Of a DNA stretch of 64,000 bases, positions 26,426 through 34,317 are shown in pieces. The stretch comes from Cupriavidus basilensis OR16 (GTDB taxonomy: Bacteria; Pseudomonadota; Gammaproteobacteria; Burkholderiales; Burkholderiaceae): contig NZ_AHJE01000081.1 of the NCBI RefSeq assembly GCF_000243095.1, forward strand, positions 29,131 through 93,130, in the 5' to 3' direction. The notes under the pieces were generated by a model. The model searched no databases. It had not been told where the DNA came from and saw only the letters and a list, made by a program, of their open reading frames with translations. Each line of letters opens with the position of its first letter. The first letter of the stretch is position 1. The translations under genes were made by a program, and so were the position numbers.

Positions 26426-28471
26426 ATGACTTTCCAAGCGGCCGGCGGCCCGCACTTGCCCGGCGTCTCGCCGGCGGCAACGGGCACCCCGGCGGAGGGC
26501 GACCGGCCCGGCCTGATCGCCCAAGCCCATCAGCGCTCCGAATCCTATGGCCTGCGGCCCTACGAATCGCCGGACTTCTGCCCGGTGCTGCAAAGCGAGC
26601 TGAAAACCCAGATAGAGCGCAGCCAGTCGCTGTTTACCTACGCGCTGCCGGTCATGGAGACACTCTATGACCAGATCGTCAACACGCAGAGCATGGTGAT
26701 CCTGACGGACGCTGCCGGCCTGATCCTGCACTCGCTGGGCGATGACGATTTCCTCGCCAAGGCCAACAAGGTGGCCTTGCAGCCCGGCGCGCTGTGGTCC
26801 GAGGAAAGCCGGGGCACCAACGCCATTGGCACTGCGCTGGCCGAGAACAAGGCCACGCTGGTCCACGGCGCGGAGCATTTCCTGGAGGCCAACCGCTTCC
26901 TGACGTGCTCCTGCATGCCCATCCTCGATGCCTACGGCAAGACGGTTGGCGCGCTCGATGTGACGGGTGACCAGCGCGGGTTCCACAAACACACCATGGC
27001 GCTGGTGCGGATGTCGGCGCAAATGATCGAGAACCAGCTGTTCGCCAATGCCTTCCAGGACATGGTGTGTGTCCGTTTCCACTCGCGCGCGGAGTTTATC
27101 GGCACCCTGGTCGAAGGCATCGCCTCCTTTACGCCGGGCGGACGCTTCCTGTCGGCCAACCGCAGCGCGCAGTTCCAGCTTGGGATGTCGGTCGGCGCCT
27201 TGCACGCGCACACCTTCTCCTCACTGTTCGGTTTGTCGCTGTCGCAGTTGTTCGACGCCGAGCGCAAGGCCCCGGGGGGTGTCGTGCACTTGCCGCTGCC
27301 AAGCGGCGTCAAGGTCAGCGCACGCATCGAGTGGAAAGCGCCCGCCGGTTCCGCTCCGGCCGCGGCCATCGACCGTGACTGTGGCGGCGACGAGGCGCAC
27401 CGCAGGCCTGAAGCAGCCTCCCTGCCCCGCCGCGCGGCCGTGCAGCCAGCCCAGCCCGGGCTGGACGACCTGGACACCGGCGACGCCCAGATCAAAGGCG
27501 TCATCACCAAGCTGCGCAAGGTGATCGGCAAGGATATTCCGGTCATGGTGCTGGGGGAAACCGGCACCGGCAAGGAACTGCTGGCCCGCGCCATCCACGC
27601 CGACAGCCCGCGCCACGCCGGGCCTTTCATCGCTGTCAACTGCGCCTCGATTCCCGAGACGCTGATCGAATCCGAGCTGTTCGGCTACGAAGAAGGCGCC
27701 TTTACCGGCGCCCGCAAGAAAGGCGGCATCGGCAAGATGCTGCTGGCCAACGGCGGCACCCTCTTCCTGGATGAAATCGGCGATATGCCGTTGCACCTGC
27801 AGGCGCGCATGCTGCGCGCGCTGCAGGAGCGCGCGGTCACGCCGCTGGGCAGCAGCCGGGTGATCCACGTCGACGTGTCAGTGATCTGCGCTACCAATCG
27901 CAATTTGCGCGAGCAGGTGGCCAATGGCCTGTTCCGGGAAGACCTTTACTACCGCCTGAACGGGCTCGTGGTGCGCCTGCCGGCCTTGCGCGAGCGCAGC
28001 GACCTCGATGTGGTGGCCAACAAGCTATTGCGCGAGGGCCAGGCAAACGGGGGGCCGCGCATCAAGGATTCGGTCATGGAGATGTTCCGCAGCTATCACT
28101 GGCCGGGCAATATCCGCCAGCTCGGCAACCTGTTGCGCACTGCGCGGCTGATGGCCGAAGGCGAGGCGGAGATCACCGAGGACCATTTGCCCGACGATTT
28201 CCTGGAAGACCGGCTGGCGCGCCAGGCCACCCACCCCGCGCACGGCGCCACGGTGGCAGCAGACGCCGCGCCGGCTGGCGAGCGCGCCGCGCAGGCTGCG
28301 CCCCGCGCCCAGCCTACCCGCCTGGCCGACGTCGAGGTGCTGGCCATCGTTGCCGCGGTCAAGGCGCACCACGGCAATATTTCCGCGGCGGCCAAGGCGC
28401 TCGGCATCTCGCGCAATACGGTCTACCGGAAGATGGACGAGGCCAACGCGCTGCCGCAGCAAGATGGCTGA
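26426..28471 (+). CDS. Sigma-54-dependent activator, AcoR-like, probable quinoprotein regulator
   Basis: A 681-residue activator. The N-terminal part is a GAF-like sensor (about 75-230, with WSEESRGTNAIGTALAE and CSCMPILDAYGKTVGALD). The AAA+ domain follows (about 355-590) with Walker A GETGTGKE, GAFTGA and Walker B GTLFLDEIGDM, then a C-terminal Fis HTH (NISAAAKALGISRNTVYRK). It is intact, unlike the homologue at 11463. AGGAGACAG precedes ATG 26426. Divergent from pedF and next to the PQQ genes, it is the best candidate to activate the sigma-54 promoters seen before pqqA and the two dehydrogenase operons. Inducer unknown, probably the alcohol or aldehyde. Confidence 0.9.
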   Translation: MTFQAAGGPHLPGVSPAATGTPAEGDRPGLIAQAHQRSESYGLRPYESPDFCPVLQSELKTQIERSQSLFTYALPVMETLYDQIVNTQSMVILTDAAGLILHSLGDDDFLAKANKVALQPGALWSEESRGTNAIGTALAENKATLVHGAEHFLEANRFLTCSCMPILDAYGKTVGALDVTGDQRGFHKHTMALVRMSAQMIENQLFANAFQDMVCVRFHSRAEFIGTLVEGIASFTPGGRFLSANRSAQFQLGMSVGALHAHTFSSLFGLSLSQLFDAERKAPGGVVHLPLPSGVKVSARIEWKAPAGSAPAAAIDRDCGGDEAHRRPEAASLPRRAAVQPAQPGLDDLDTGDAQIKGVITKLRKVIGKDIPVMVLGETGTGKELLARAIHADSPRHAGPFIAVNCASIPETLIESELFGYEEGAFTGARKKGGIGKMLLANGGTLFLDEIGDMPLHLQARMLRALQERAVTPLGSSRVIHVDVSVICATNRNLREQVANGLFREDLYYRLNGLVVRLPALRERSDLDVVANKLLREGQANGGPRIKDSVMEMFRSYHWPGNIRQLGNLLRTARLMAEGEAEITEDHLPDDFLEDRLARQATHPAHGATVAADAAPAGERAAQAAPRAQPTRLADVEVLAIVAAVKAHHGNISAAAKALGISRNTVYRKMDEANALPQQDG

Positions 28472-28499
28472 GACGGCGGCCGTGCGGGCCGGCTGGCGC

Positions 28500-29462
28500 T
28501 CAGGCCAGCGGCTCGCCGTTCATCCACTGGTCTTCCAGTTCGCGCCAGGCGCGCTGCACATTCAAGGGATGGCGCGAAGCGAAGTAGCGCCAATGGCGGT
28601 ACGGCCCGGCGGCCGCCGGGCTGAGCACGCGCGCCGCATCGCCGCCCGCTTCCAGTGCGGCGGCAACGCCGCCGGCCAACGCATCCAGGTAGGCCAGCGT
28701 GGGCGCCAGCGTTTGCGCCGGCGTGCCCGGCGCGGTGCCCACCACGAGATCGGCGGGTAGCGCCGACACGGCCCGCAGCGCACGTCGCCAGCCTTGCAGG
28801 GAAGCCTCCTGCATTTCCGGAACGCGGTCGCGGTAGGCCAGGCCACCCACGCATAACAACCGCCGCTGCGGCGCATGCAGCACCGTATCCGAAGCGCTAT
28901 GCGCCCCCGCGTGGACATGTACCTCCCATGCGGTGGCGCCTGTCAGCAGGCGATCGCCATGCCGCAAGCCGGGTTCCGGCAACACGATCCGCGTGCCGCG
29001 CATCGCGGCTGGCCCCAGTTGCGCGGCCAGGCGGGCCAGGCACGCCTCGCAGCGCTGGCGCATCAGGCTAGCGGTGGCGGCCGAGGCCAGGAACGCGGGG
29101 CGCGGCCGCAAGCGCGCGAATGCCGCGTTGGCCAGCACGTTCTCGGGATGCGCATGGGTGTTGACCACCCAGCGCACCGGCTCGGGCGTCACGGCCCGGA
29201 TCGCCGCCAGCAACCCGTTCCCCCAGGCCAGATGCGGGCCCGGGTCGACCACCAGCACCCCGGCTCCGGTCACATGGACCAGGGTCGGCACCACCTCCCC
29301 CGCATTGGCCCGCGCCACCTCGGCATTGGCTGCGCTGGCCACGTACACGCCAGGCTGCAGCCTCGCCAGCACCACGCGGCCAAGTGCGGCGGCCGGGCCG
29401 GCGCCGCCGAGCGCCATCGCCAGCAGGGCGCCCATGAATCCGCGCCGGGTGGGATCCGTCAC
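28500..29462 (-). CDS. MBL-fold protein of the quinoprotein relay system (type 1)
   Basis: A 320-residue protein with a signal-like N-terminus (VTDPTRRGFMGALLAMALGG). Fold features: VLVVDPGPH, then NTHAHPENVLANAAF, where the canonical HxHxDH is HxHxEN, then AGAHSASDTVLH. The changed metal motif is a family-type oddity rather than an obvious mutation. Such SoxH-related proteins occur beside PQQ dehydrogenases and SoxYZ-like carriers. GTG 29462 is used because it overlaps the upstream stop (GTGA), showing translational coupling with the peptidase gene. Confidence 0.78.
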   Translation of the reverse strand: MTDPTRRGFMGALLAMALGGAGPAAALGRVVLARLQPGVYVASAANAEVARANAGEVVPTLVHVTGAGVLVVDPGPHLAWGNGLLAAIRAVTPEPVRWVVNTHAHPENVLANAAFARLRPRPAFLASAATASLMRQRCEACLARLAAQLGPAAMRGTRIVLPEPGLRHGDRLLTGATAWEVHVHAGAHSASDTVLHAPQRRLLCVGGLAYRDRVPEMQEASLQGWRRALRAVSALPADLVVGTAPGTPAQTLAPTLAYLDALAGGVAAALEAGGDAARVLSPAAAGPYRHWRYFASRHPLNVQRAWRELEDQWMNGEPLA

Positions 29463-30385
29463 CACCGGCCGCCCGCCTCGCGGATCGTGGCCCGCAGGGC
29501 CTCGGCCATGGCACCGGCAGGCAAGTGTCCGCCGGGCACCCAGACCAGCCGCGCCTGGGGCATGACCGCCTTCAGACGCAGGGCGTTGGCCGGCCGGCAG
29601 ACCGCATCGGCACGGCCATGCAGCAACGCCACCGGGACCTGCCGCGCACCGATCTGCGCCGCCGCCTTCAGCAACGCCGGCTTGCCCAGCCCGGCGCGGC
29701 GGCGCAGGTAATGCGCCTGGATCCGGTATTTGTCCACCGCTGCCATGCGCTCGCGCCACGGCTGCCGCCTCGGCTGCGTCCGGCCAAGACCCAGCAACCG
29801 CCGTTCGGCGCGCTGCCAGTGTTCGGCAGTGTCCAGTTTTTGAACAGTCGTACCACTTTGCAACACTTGCGACACAGTGAGCAAACGCGCCCGCGCATCG
29901 GGCGACCGCTCGCCGCTCGTCACGCGCCGCAGCATCGCGCCGCGGCGCGGAGAAAAAAGCCGATGGATATCGTCGCGGCCAGTCAGGAAAGCGCCCCGCA
30001 GGACCAGAGCCGCCACCGCGTCGGGATAACGCGCGGCATAGGCCAGCGCCAGCGCTGCCCCCCAGGATCCGCCCACCACGCTCCAGCGCTGGACGCCAAG
30101 CGCCTCGCGCAGCTGTTCCAGGTCTGCCAGCAGCGCGCCCGCCGTATTCCGGCGCAGCGTTCCGGCGGGCCGCGAACGGCCCGCGCCGCGCTGGTCGGGC
30201 ATCACCACGTGGTGCCGCAGCGGATCGAACCACGCTGCCATCGACGGACTGCAGCCGCTGCCCGGGCCGCCATGCAGCACCAGCCATGGATCGCCCGTGG
30301 CTGGGCCCGCCTGCCGCACGTGCATGCGGTGGCCATCCCGCGTACGGAGAAAAATGCAATGGGACGGCAGCGGCGCTGCGGGCAT
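29459..30385 (-). CDS. Alpha/beta-hydrolase, prolyl aminopeptidase (S33) family
   Basis: A 308-residue enzyme of normal length for prolyl iminopeptidases: HGGPGSG oxyanion motif near residue 39, DQRGAGRS, nucleophile in GGSWGA near 106, acid in HGRADAVCRP, and His in GGHLPA. It releases N-terminal proline from peptides in the family. It is divergent from pqqA with only 86 bases between, suggesting a role in handling PqqA-derived peptide (compare pqqF/pqqH peptidases of other bacteria); this role is an inference. No M16 peptidase PqqF is seen in the window. Confidence 0.85.
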   Translation of the reverse strand: MPAAPLPSHCIFLRTRDGHRMHVRQAGPATGDPWLVLHGGPGSGCSPSMAAWFDPLRHHVVMPDQRGAGRSRPAGTLRRNTAGALLADLEQLREALGVQRWSVVGGSWGAALALAYAARYPDAVAALVLRGAFLTGRDDIHRLFSPRRGAMLRRVTSGERSPDARARLLTVSQVLQSGTTVQKLDTAEHWQRAERRLLGLGRTQPRRQPWRERMAAVDKYRIQAHYLRRRAGLGKPALLKAAAQIGARQVPVALLHGRADAVCRPANALRLKAVMPQARLVWVPGGHLPAGAMAEALRATIREAGGRW

Positions 30386-30395
30386 GGATGTTGCC
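30380..30395 (+). promoter_or_regulatory. Sigma-54 promoter before pqqA
   Basis: GGGCATGGATGTTGCC has the -24 GG and -12 GC at the right spacing and three mismatches to TGGCACRNNNNTTGCW, none in the core. It overlaps the start codon of the divergent peptidase gene and lies about 77 bases before pqqA. Confidence 0.5.
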
Positions 30396-30471
30396 TCGGA
30401 AAGAACGCGGCGACCTTCGCCGCAAGAAGACCCGATGCATTCACTATCTATGCCACCCCCGAGGAGGAGAC

Positions 30472-30546
30472 ATGAACTGGACCACCCCTGCCTACAAAGA
30501 ACTACGCCTGGGTTTCGAGATCACGATGTACATCGCCAACCGCTGA
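30472..30546 (+). CDS. pqqA: PQQ precursor peptide PqqA
   Basis: A 24-residue peptide, MNWTTPAYKELRLGFEITMY followed by IANR. Glu16 and Tyr20 in EITMY are the residues cross-linked by PqqE and become the PQQ skeleton. A very strong GAGGAGGAG precedes the ATG. It heads the pqqABCDE operon and is followed by a hairpin terminator/attenuator. Confidence 0.96.
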   Translation: MNWTTPAYKELRLGFEITMYIANR

Positions 30547-30577
30547 GCACTTTTGCCTGAACGCGCCAATCTGACAA

Positions 30578-30601
30578 GGCCCGCCCCCGCGGGCCTTTTT
30601 T
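30578..30601 (+). terminator. Terminator/attenuator between pqqA and pqqB
   Basis: GGCCCGC, loop CCCC, GCGGGCC, then TTTTTT: seven GC pairs and a six-T tract, 32 bases after pqqA. Partial readthrough would give much more pqqA than pqqB-E message, as needed for a substrate peptide. Confidence 0.88.
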
Positions 30602-30664
30602 CTCGCTGGCGGGCTTTTTGCTCTTCATTCTTCAACTCCGCAACGAACCCTATCAATACGTGCC

Positions 30665-31582
30665 ATGACAATACTCCGGGTCCTGGGATCGGCCGCCGGC
30701 GGTGGTTTTCCCCAGTGGAACTGCAACTGCCGCCATTGCGATGGTGTACGCAACGGCACGCTGCGCGCCACGCCGCGCACGCAGTCGTCGATTGCCTTGA
30801 GTGACGAGGGACAAGACTGGGTTCTGGTCAATGCCTCCCCCGACATCCTCGACCAGCTGCGCCACGCGCCTGCGCTGCAGCCGGCGCGCCAGCCACGCGA
30901 TACAGGCATTGCCGGGGTGGTCCTGATGGATGCGCAGATCGATCACGTTACCGGCCTCCTGATGTTGCGCGAGCACCGGCAGGCGCTGCCGGTCTACGCC
31001 ACCGCGGCGGTATTGCAGGATCTCGGCACGGCGTTCCCGCTGACACGCATGCTGGCGCACTACTGCGGGCTTGACACGCACACGCTGGCCCTGGACGACG
31101 CGCCCTTCACGGTGCCGCCGCTCGAAAGCGTGATGCTGACGCCGGTGCCGCTGGAGAGCAAGGCGCCGCCCTATTCCCCCAACCGCAACGCGCCGCAGCG
31201 TGGCGACAATATCGGGCTGCGCATCGTCGATGCCGCGACCGGCCGGCGCGCCTTCTATGCGCCCGGGCTGGGCCGCATCGAGCCGCACGTGTTCAATGAA
31301 CTGCAGCGCGCCGACGTGGTGCTGGTGGATGGCACCTGCTGGCGCGACGACGAGTTGCAGCAGCTTGGCTTCTCCGCCAAGACCGCCGCGGACATGGGGC
31401 ACCTCGCCCTGTCCGGCCCGGGCGGCATGATCGAGACCCTCGACCGCCTGCCCGCGGCACGCAAGATCCTGATCCACATCAACAATACCAACCCGATCCT
31501 GGTGGACGACTCGCCGCAGCGCGGCCTGCTGGCGGACCACGGCATCGAGGTGGCCTACGACGGCATGGAGATCACGTTATGA
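30665..31582 (+). CDS. pqqB: PQQ biosynthesis protein PqqB
   Basis: A 305-residue MBL-fold protein: ILRVLGSAAGGGFPQWNCNC at the N-terminus is the PqqB hallmark, with cysteines 20-25 and HCDGVRNG following. LMDAQIDHVTGLLMLREH corresponds to the metal-binding region. PqqB is a non-heme iron hydroxylase acting on the Glu-Tyr intermediate. The stop overlaps the pqqC start (ATGA). Confidence 0.96.
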   Translation: MTILRVLGSAAGGGFPQWNCNCRHCDGVRNGTLRATPRTQSSIALSDEGQDWVLVNASPDILDQLRHAPALQPARQPRDTGIAGVVLMDAQIDHVTGLLMLREHRQALPVYATAAVLQDLGTAFPLTRMLAHYCGLDTHTLALDDAPFTVPPLESVMLTPVPLESKAPPYSPNRNAPQRGDNIGLRIVDAATGRRAFYAPGLGRIEPHVFNELQRADVVLVDGTCWRDDELQQLGFSAKTAADMGHLALSGPGGMIETLDRLPAARKILIHINNTNPILVDDSPQRGLLADHGIEVAYDGMEITL

Positions 31583-32271
31583 CGCAAGCCACGGCATGGA
31601 GCGCCGCCGAATTCGAAGCACGCCTGCGCGCGAAAGAAACGGGCTATCACATCCACCACCCGCTCAACCTGCGCATGGCGGCCGGGCAATGCACGCCGGA
31701 GCAGATCCGCGCCTGGGTGGCCAACCGTTTCTACTATCAGACCAGCATCCCGCTCAAGGACGCTGCAGTGCTCTCCAACTGCCCCGACCGCGCCACGCGC
31801 CGCGAATGGGTCGTGCGCATCCTGGACCATGACGGCACCGAGACCCAGGAAGGCGGCATCGAAGCCTGGCTGCGGCTGGGCCAGGCGGCGGGACTCGAGC
31901 GCGAGGCGCTGTGGTCGCACCGGCACGTGCTGCCCGGCGTGCGCTTCGCCGTCGACGCCTACGTGAATTTCGCGCGCCGCGCACCCTGGCAGGAAGCCGT
32001 GTGCTCCTCGTTGACCGAGATGTTCGCCCCGGAGATCCACAAGGAGCGCCTGGCCGGCTGGCCCGGGCACTATCCGTGGATCGAAGCGCAAGGCCTGGAT
32101 TATTTCCGCTCGCGCATTCCGCTTGCGCAGCGCGATGTCGACCACGGCCTGCGCGTGACGCTCGGCTACTTCCGCACGCCGGAGCAGCAGCAGCGCGCGC
32201 TGGACATCCTGCAATTCAAGCTCGACATCCTGTGGTCGATGCTCGACGCCATCCAACTCGCCCACCCATGA
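31579..32271 (+). CDS. pqqC: Pyrroloquinoline-quinone synthase PqqC
   Basis: A 230-residue helical oxidase with YHIHHPLNLRM near residue 18, NRFYYQTSIPLKDAAVLSNC and HRHVLPGVRFAVDAYVNF. PqqC catalyses the final cofactor-free eight-electron oxidation and ring closure to PQQ. Full length. Both ends overlap neighbours by four bases. Confidence 0.97.
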   Translation: MTQATAWSAAEFEARLRAKETGYHIHHPLNLRMAAGQCTPEQIRAWVANRFYYQTSIPLKDAAVLSNCPDRATRREWVVRILDHDGTETQEGGIEAWLRLGQAAGLEREALWSHRHVLPGVRFAVDAYVNFARRAPWQEAVCSSLTEMFAPEIHKERLAGWPGHYPWIEAQGLDYFRSRIPLAQRDVDHGLRVTLGYFRTPEQQQRALDILQFKLDILWSMLDAIQLAHP

Positions 32272-32540
32272 CCCCGACCAAAGCCGACCTGACCAGACCG
32301 ACGCTCCACCGGACCTTCCGGCTGCAGTGGGAAGACGCCCAGCAGAGCTGGATCCTGCTGTATCCGGAAGGCATGGTCACGCTCAACGACAGCGCGGCCG
32401 CCATCCTGCAGCGCTGCGACGGCAGCCACACCCTCGACATGCTGATCGACGACCTGCAGTCCGCCTTCGGCGTGCAGGGTATCGCACCGGAGGTACACGC
32501 CTTTGTCAAACATGCCATCGAACGCGGCTGGCTGGTCTGA
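32268..32540 (+). CDS. pqqD: PQQ biosynthesis peptide chaperone PqqD
   Basis: A 90-residue RRE-fold protein: RLQWEDAQQSWILLYPEGMV, then LNDSAAAILQRCDGSHTLD. It binds PqqA and presents it to PqqE. ATG 32268 overlaps the pqqC stop. Confidence 0.95.
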   Translation: MTPTKADLTRPTLHRTFRLQWEDAQQSWILLYPEGMVTLNDSAAAILQRCDGSHTLDMLIDDLQSAFGVQGIAPEVHAFVKHAIERGWLV

Positions 32541-32553
32541 GCCGCCAGCACCC

Positions 32554-33709
32554 ATGGCGCCGCCGGGGCCACCGCTATGGCTGCTGGCCGAACTGACCTA
32601 TCGCTGCCCGCTCCACTGCGCCTTCTGCTCCAACCCGGTGGACTATGCCCGGCACGACACCGAGCTTGACACCGAGCGGTGGCGCGACGTTTTCACGCAG
32701 GCGCGCGCACTCGGCGCCGTGCAACTGGGCCTGTCGGGCGGCGAACCCCTGCTACGCAAAGACCTGGAAGCACTGGTCGAACATGCCCACGGACTCGGCT
32801 TCTACACCAACCTCATCACCTCCGGCATCGGCCTCACGGATGCCCGGCTGGCCGCCCTGCGCATCGCCGGGCTCGATCATATCCAGCTATCGTTCCAGGA
32901 CTCCACGCGCGAACTCAACGATTTTCTCTCCAGCACCCGCACCTTCAACCTGAAGCAACGCGTGGCCCGCCTGATCAAGGCGCACGGTTATCCGATGGTG
33001 ATGAACTGCGTGCTGCACCGGCACAACCCTGCCCCAACGGGGGGCCATCATCGAGATGGCGCTGGAGATGGGCGCGGAGTACCTGGAACTGGCCAACACC
33101 CAATACTACGGATGGGCCTGGGAGAACCGGCAAGCGCTGATGCCCACGCATGAGCAACTGCGCGAAGCCGAAGCTGTCGTGAAGGCATACCGCGCCCGCA
33201 TCGGCAACCGGTGCAAGATACTGTTCGTGGTGCCCGATTACTTCGAGCAGCGGCCCAAGAAATGCATGAACGGGTGGGGCACCACCTTCCTTGGCGTGGC
33301 GCCCGACGGCGTCGCGCTGCCCTGCCACGCGGCCCGCATGCTGCCCGGGCTTGACCTGCCGAACGTCACCACGCAATCGCTACGGGAGATATGGCGCGAG
33401 AGTGACGCCTTCCAGCGTTTTCGCGGCACGCATTGGCTGCCGGAGCCTTGCCGATCCTGCGACTCGCAGGCGCAAGACCATGGAGGATGCCGCTGCCAGG
33501 CATTCCTCCTGACCGGCGATGCCGCTGCCACGGATCCGGTTTGCGACCGGTCGGGAGACCATGGGAAGGTCGCGGAGATCGTGCTGCAGGGCAGGCTGGC
33601 CGAGGTGCAGGCGCGCGGCCGGGAGAGCGGGATGGTCTTCCGCAGCGATGGGAATTCGCTCAGGCTAAGCAGCGAAGCCGGCTGCGCTGGTAGTGAAAAA
33701 CGGAAGTAA
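32554..33709 (+). pseudogene. pqqE: PqqA peptide cyclase PqqE, single-base frameshift
   Basis: Radical SAM enzyme split over two frames. The first part (ATG 32554) has the 4Fe-4S/SAM motif CPLHCAFC and LGLSGGEPLLRKDLEALV. The second has CMNGWGTTFLGVAPDG and the SPASM cysteines in PEPCRSCDSQ and GGCRCQAF. The break is one extra base, either in CCC at 33027-33029 or in the six-G run at 33039-33044; with it removed, AIIEMALEMGAEYLELANTQ follows in frame. PqqE makes the Glu-Tyr carbon bond and is essential for PQQ, so as written the pathway would be dead. A sequencing error is quite possible. Confidence 0.88.
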
Positions 33710-33735
33710 AGAAGTAGGAATAGAGAACAAAAAGA

Positions 33736-33794
33736 GCAAAGACGTTTCACGCCGTGCCTGGGCAGCCATGCGGGCCGACGTGAAACGTCTTTGC
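33736..33794. terminator. Long inverted repeat between pqqE and the cytochrome c gene
   Basis: Perfect 16-base arms GCAAAGACGTTTCACG (33736-33751) and its complement (33779-33794), 27-base loop. On the minus strand it is followed by TCTTTTTGTTC, so it suits as terminator of the leftward cytochrome gene, and as a barrier for pqq transcripts. Confidence 0.75.
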
Positions 33795-33880
33795 GGATCC
33801 TTCCTTCGTATCCGGTTTTTATCCGCCTATCAGGTCTGACACCGGTCTCATCCAATGCTCATTCGATGCTCATCCAGTGC

Positions 33881-34210
33881 TCATCCGATACCCAGAACCC
33901 ACTCTGCCAGCCTCCTGGCATCCGCTTCGCTGATACTCTCGTGCGACGGCATGGGAATCCGTCCCCAAACGCCTTTTCCGCCCTCGCGGATCTTTTTCGC
34001 CAGCCGCTCGGGCGCCTCCCCATCGCCCTTGTACTTGGCCGCTACCTCGGCAAAGCCCGGCCCTACCACCTTGGTGTTCATACTGTGACAAGAAAAGCAG
34101 CCGCTCTTGTCCGCCAGCGCCTGCATATCGGGTGCCGCTTCGACCCGGGCAGCACACAGCACCATCGCCACCGTGGCCATCAACGATAGGTATCCTTTCG
34201 CCTTCTGCAT
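33881..34210 (-). CDS. Cytochrome c, class I (c-551-like)
   Basis: A 109-residue secreted cytochrome: signal peptide to about residue 26, heme site GCFSCHSMNTKVVGP, and a distal Met likely in RIPMPSHES (MP motif). Probably the electron acceptor of the PQQ dehydrogenase encoded upstream at 34318-36060, as in ExaA/ExaB pairs. The spacer between them is 107 bases. Confidence 0.9.
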   Translation of the reverse strand: MQKAKGYLSLMATVAMVLCAARVEAAPDMQALADKSGCFSCHSMNTKVVGPGFAEVAAKYKGDGEAPERLAKKIREGGKGVWGRIPMPSHESISEADARRLAEWVLGIG

Positions 34211-34317
34211 ATCTACGTCCCAATGCTCTGATCATCGGCCAGCCCTTGCGCGTGCCGGCTTCGGTATGCGAGGCCGGCCCGCGCAGGGCCGCTTTACCAC
34301 ATGGTGTCCGGCAACGT

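Noticed and set aside
33020..33050. Programmed frameshift in pqqE
   Set aside because: No slippery heptamer with downstream structure is evident, and pqqE is not known to use recoding; a simple indel explains it.
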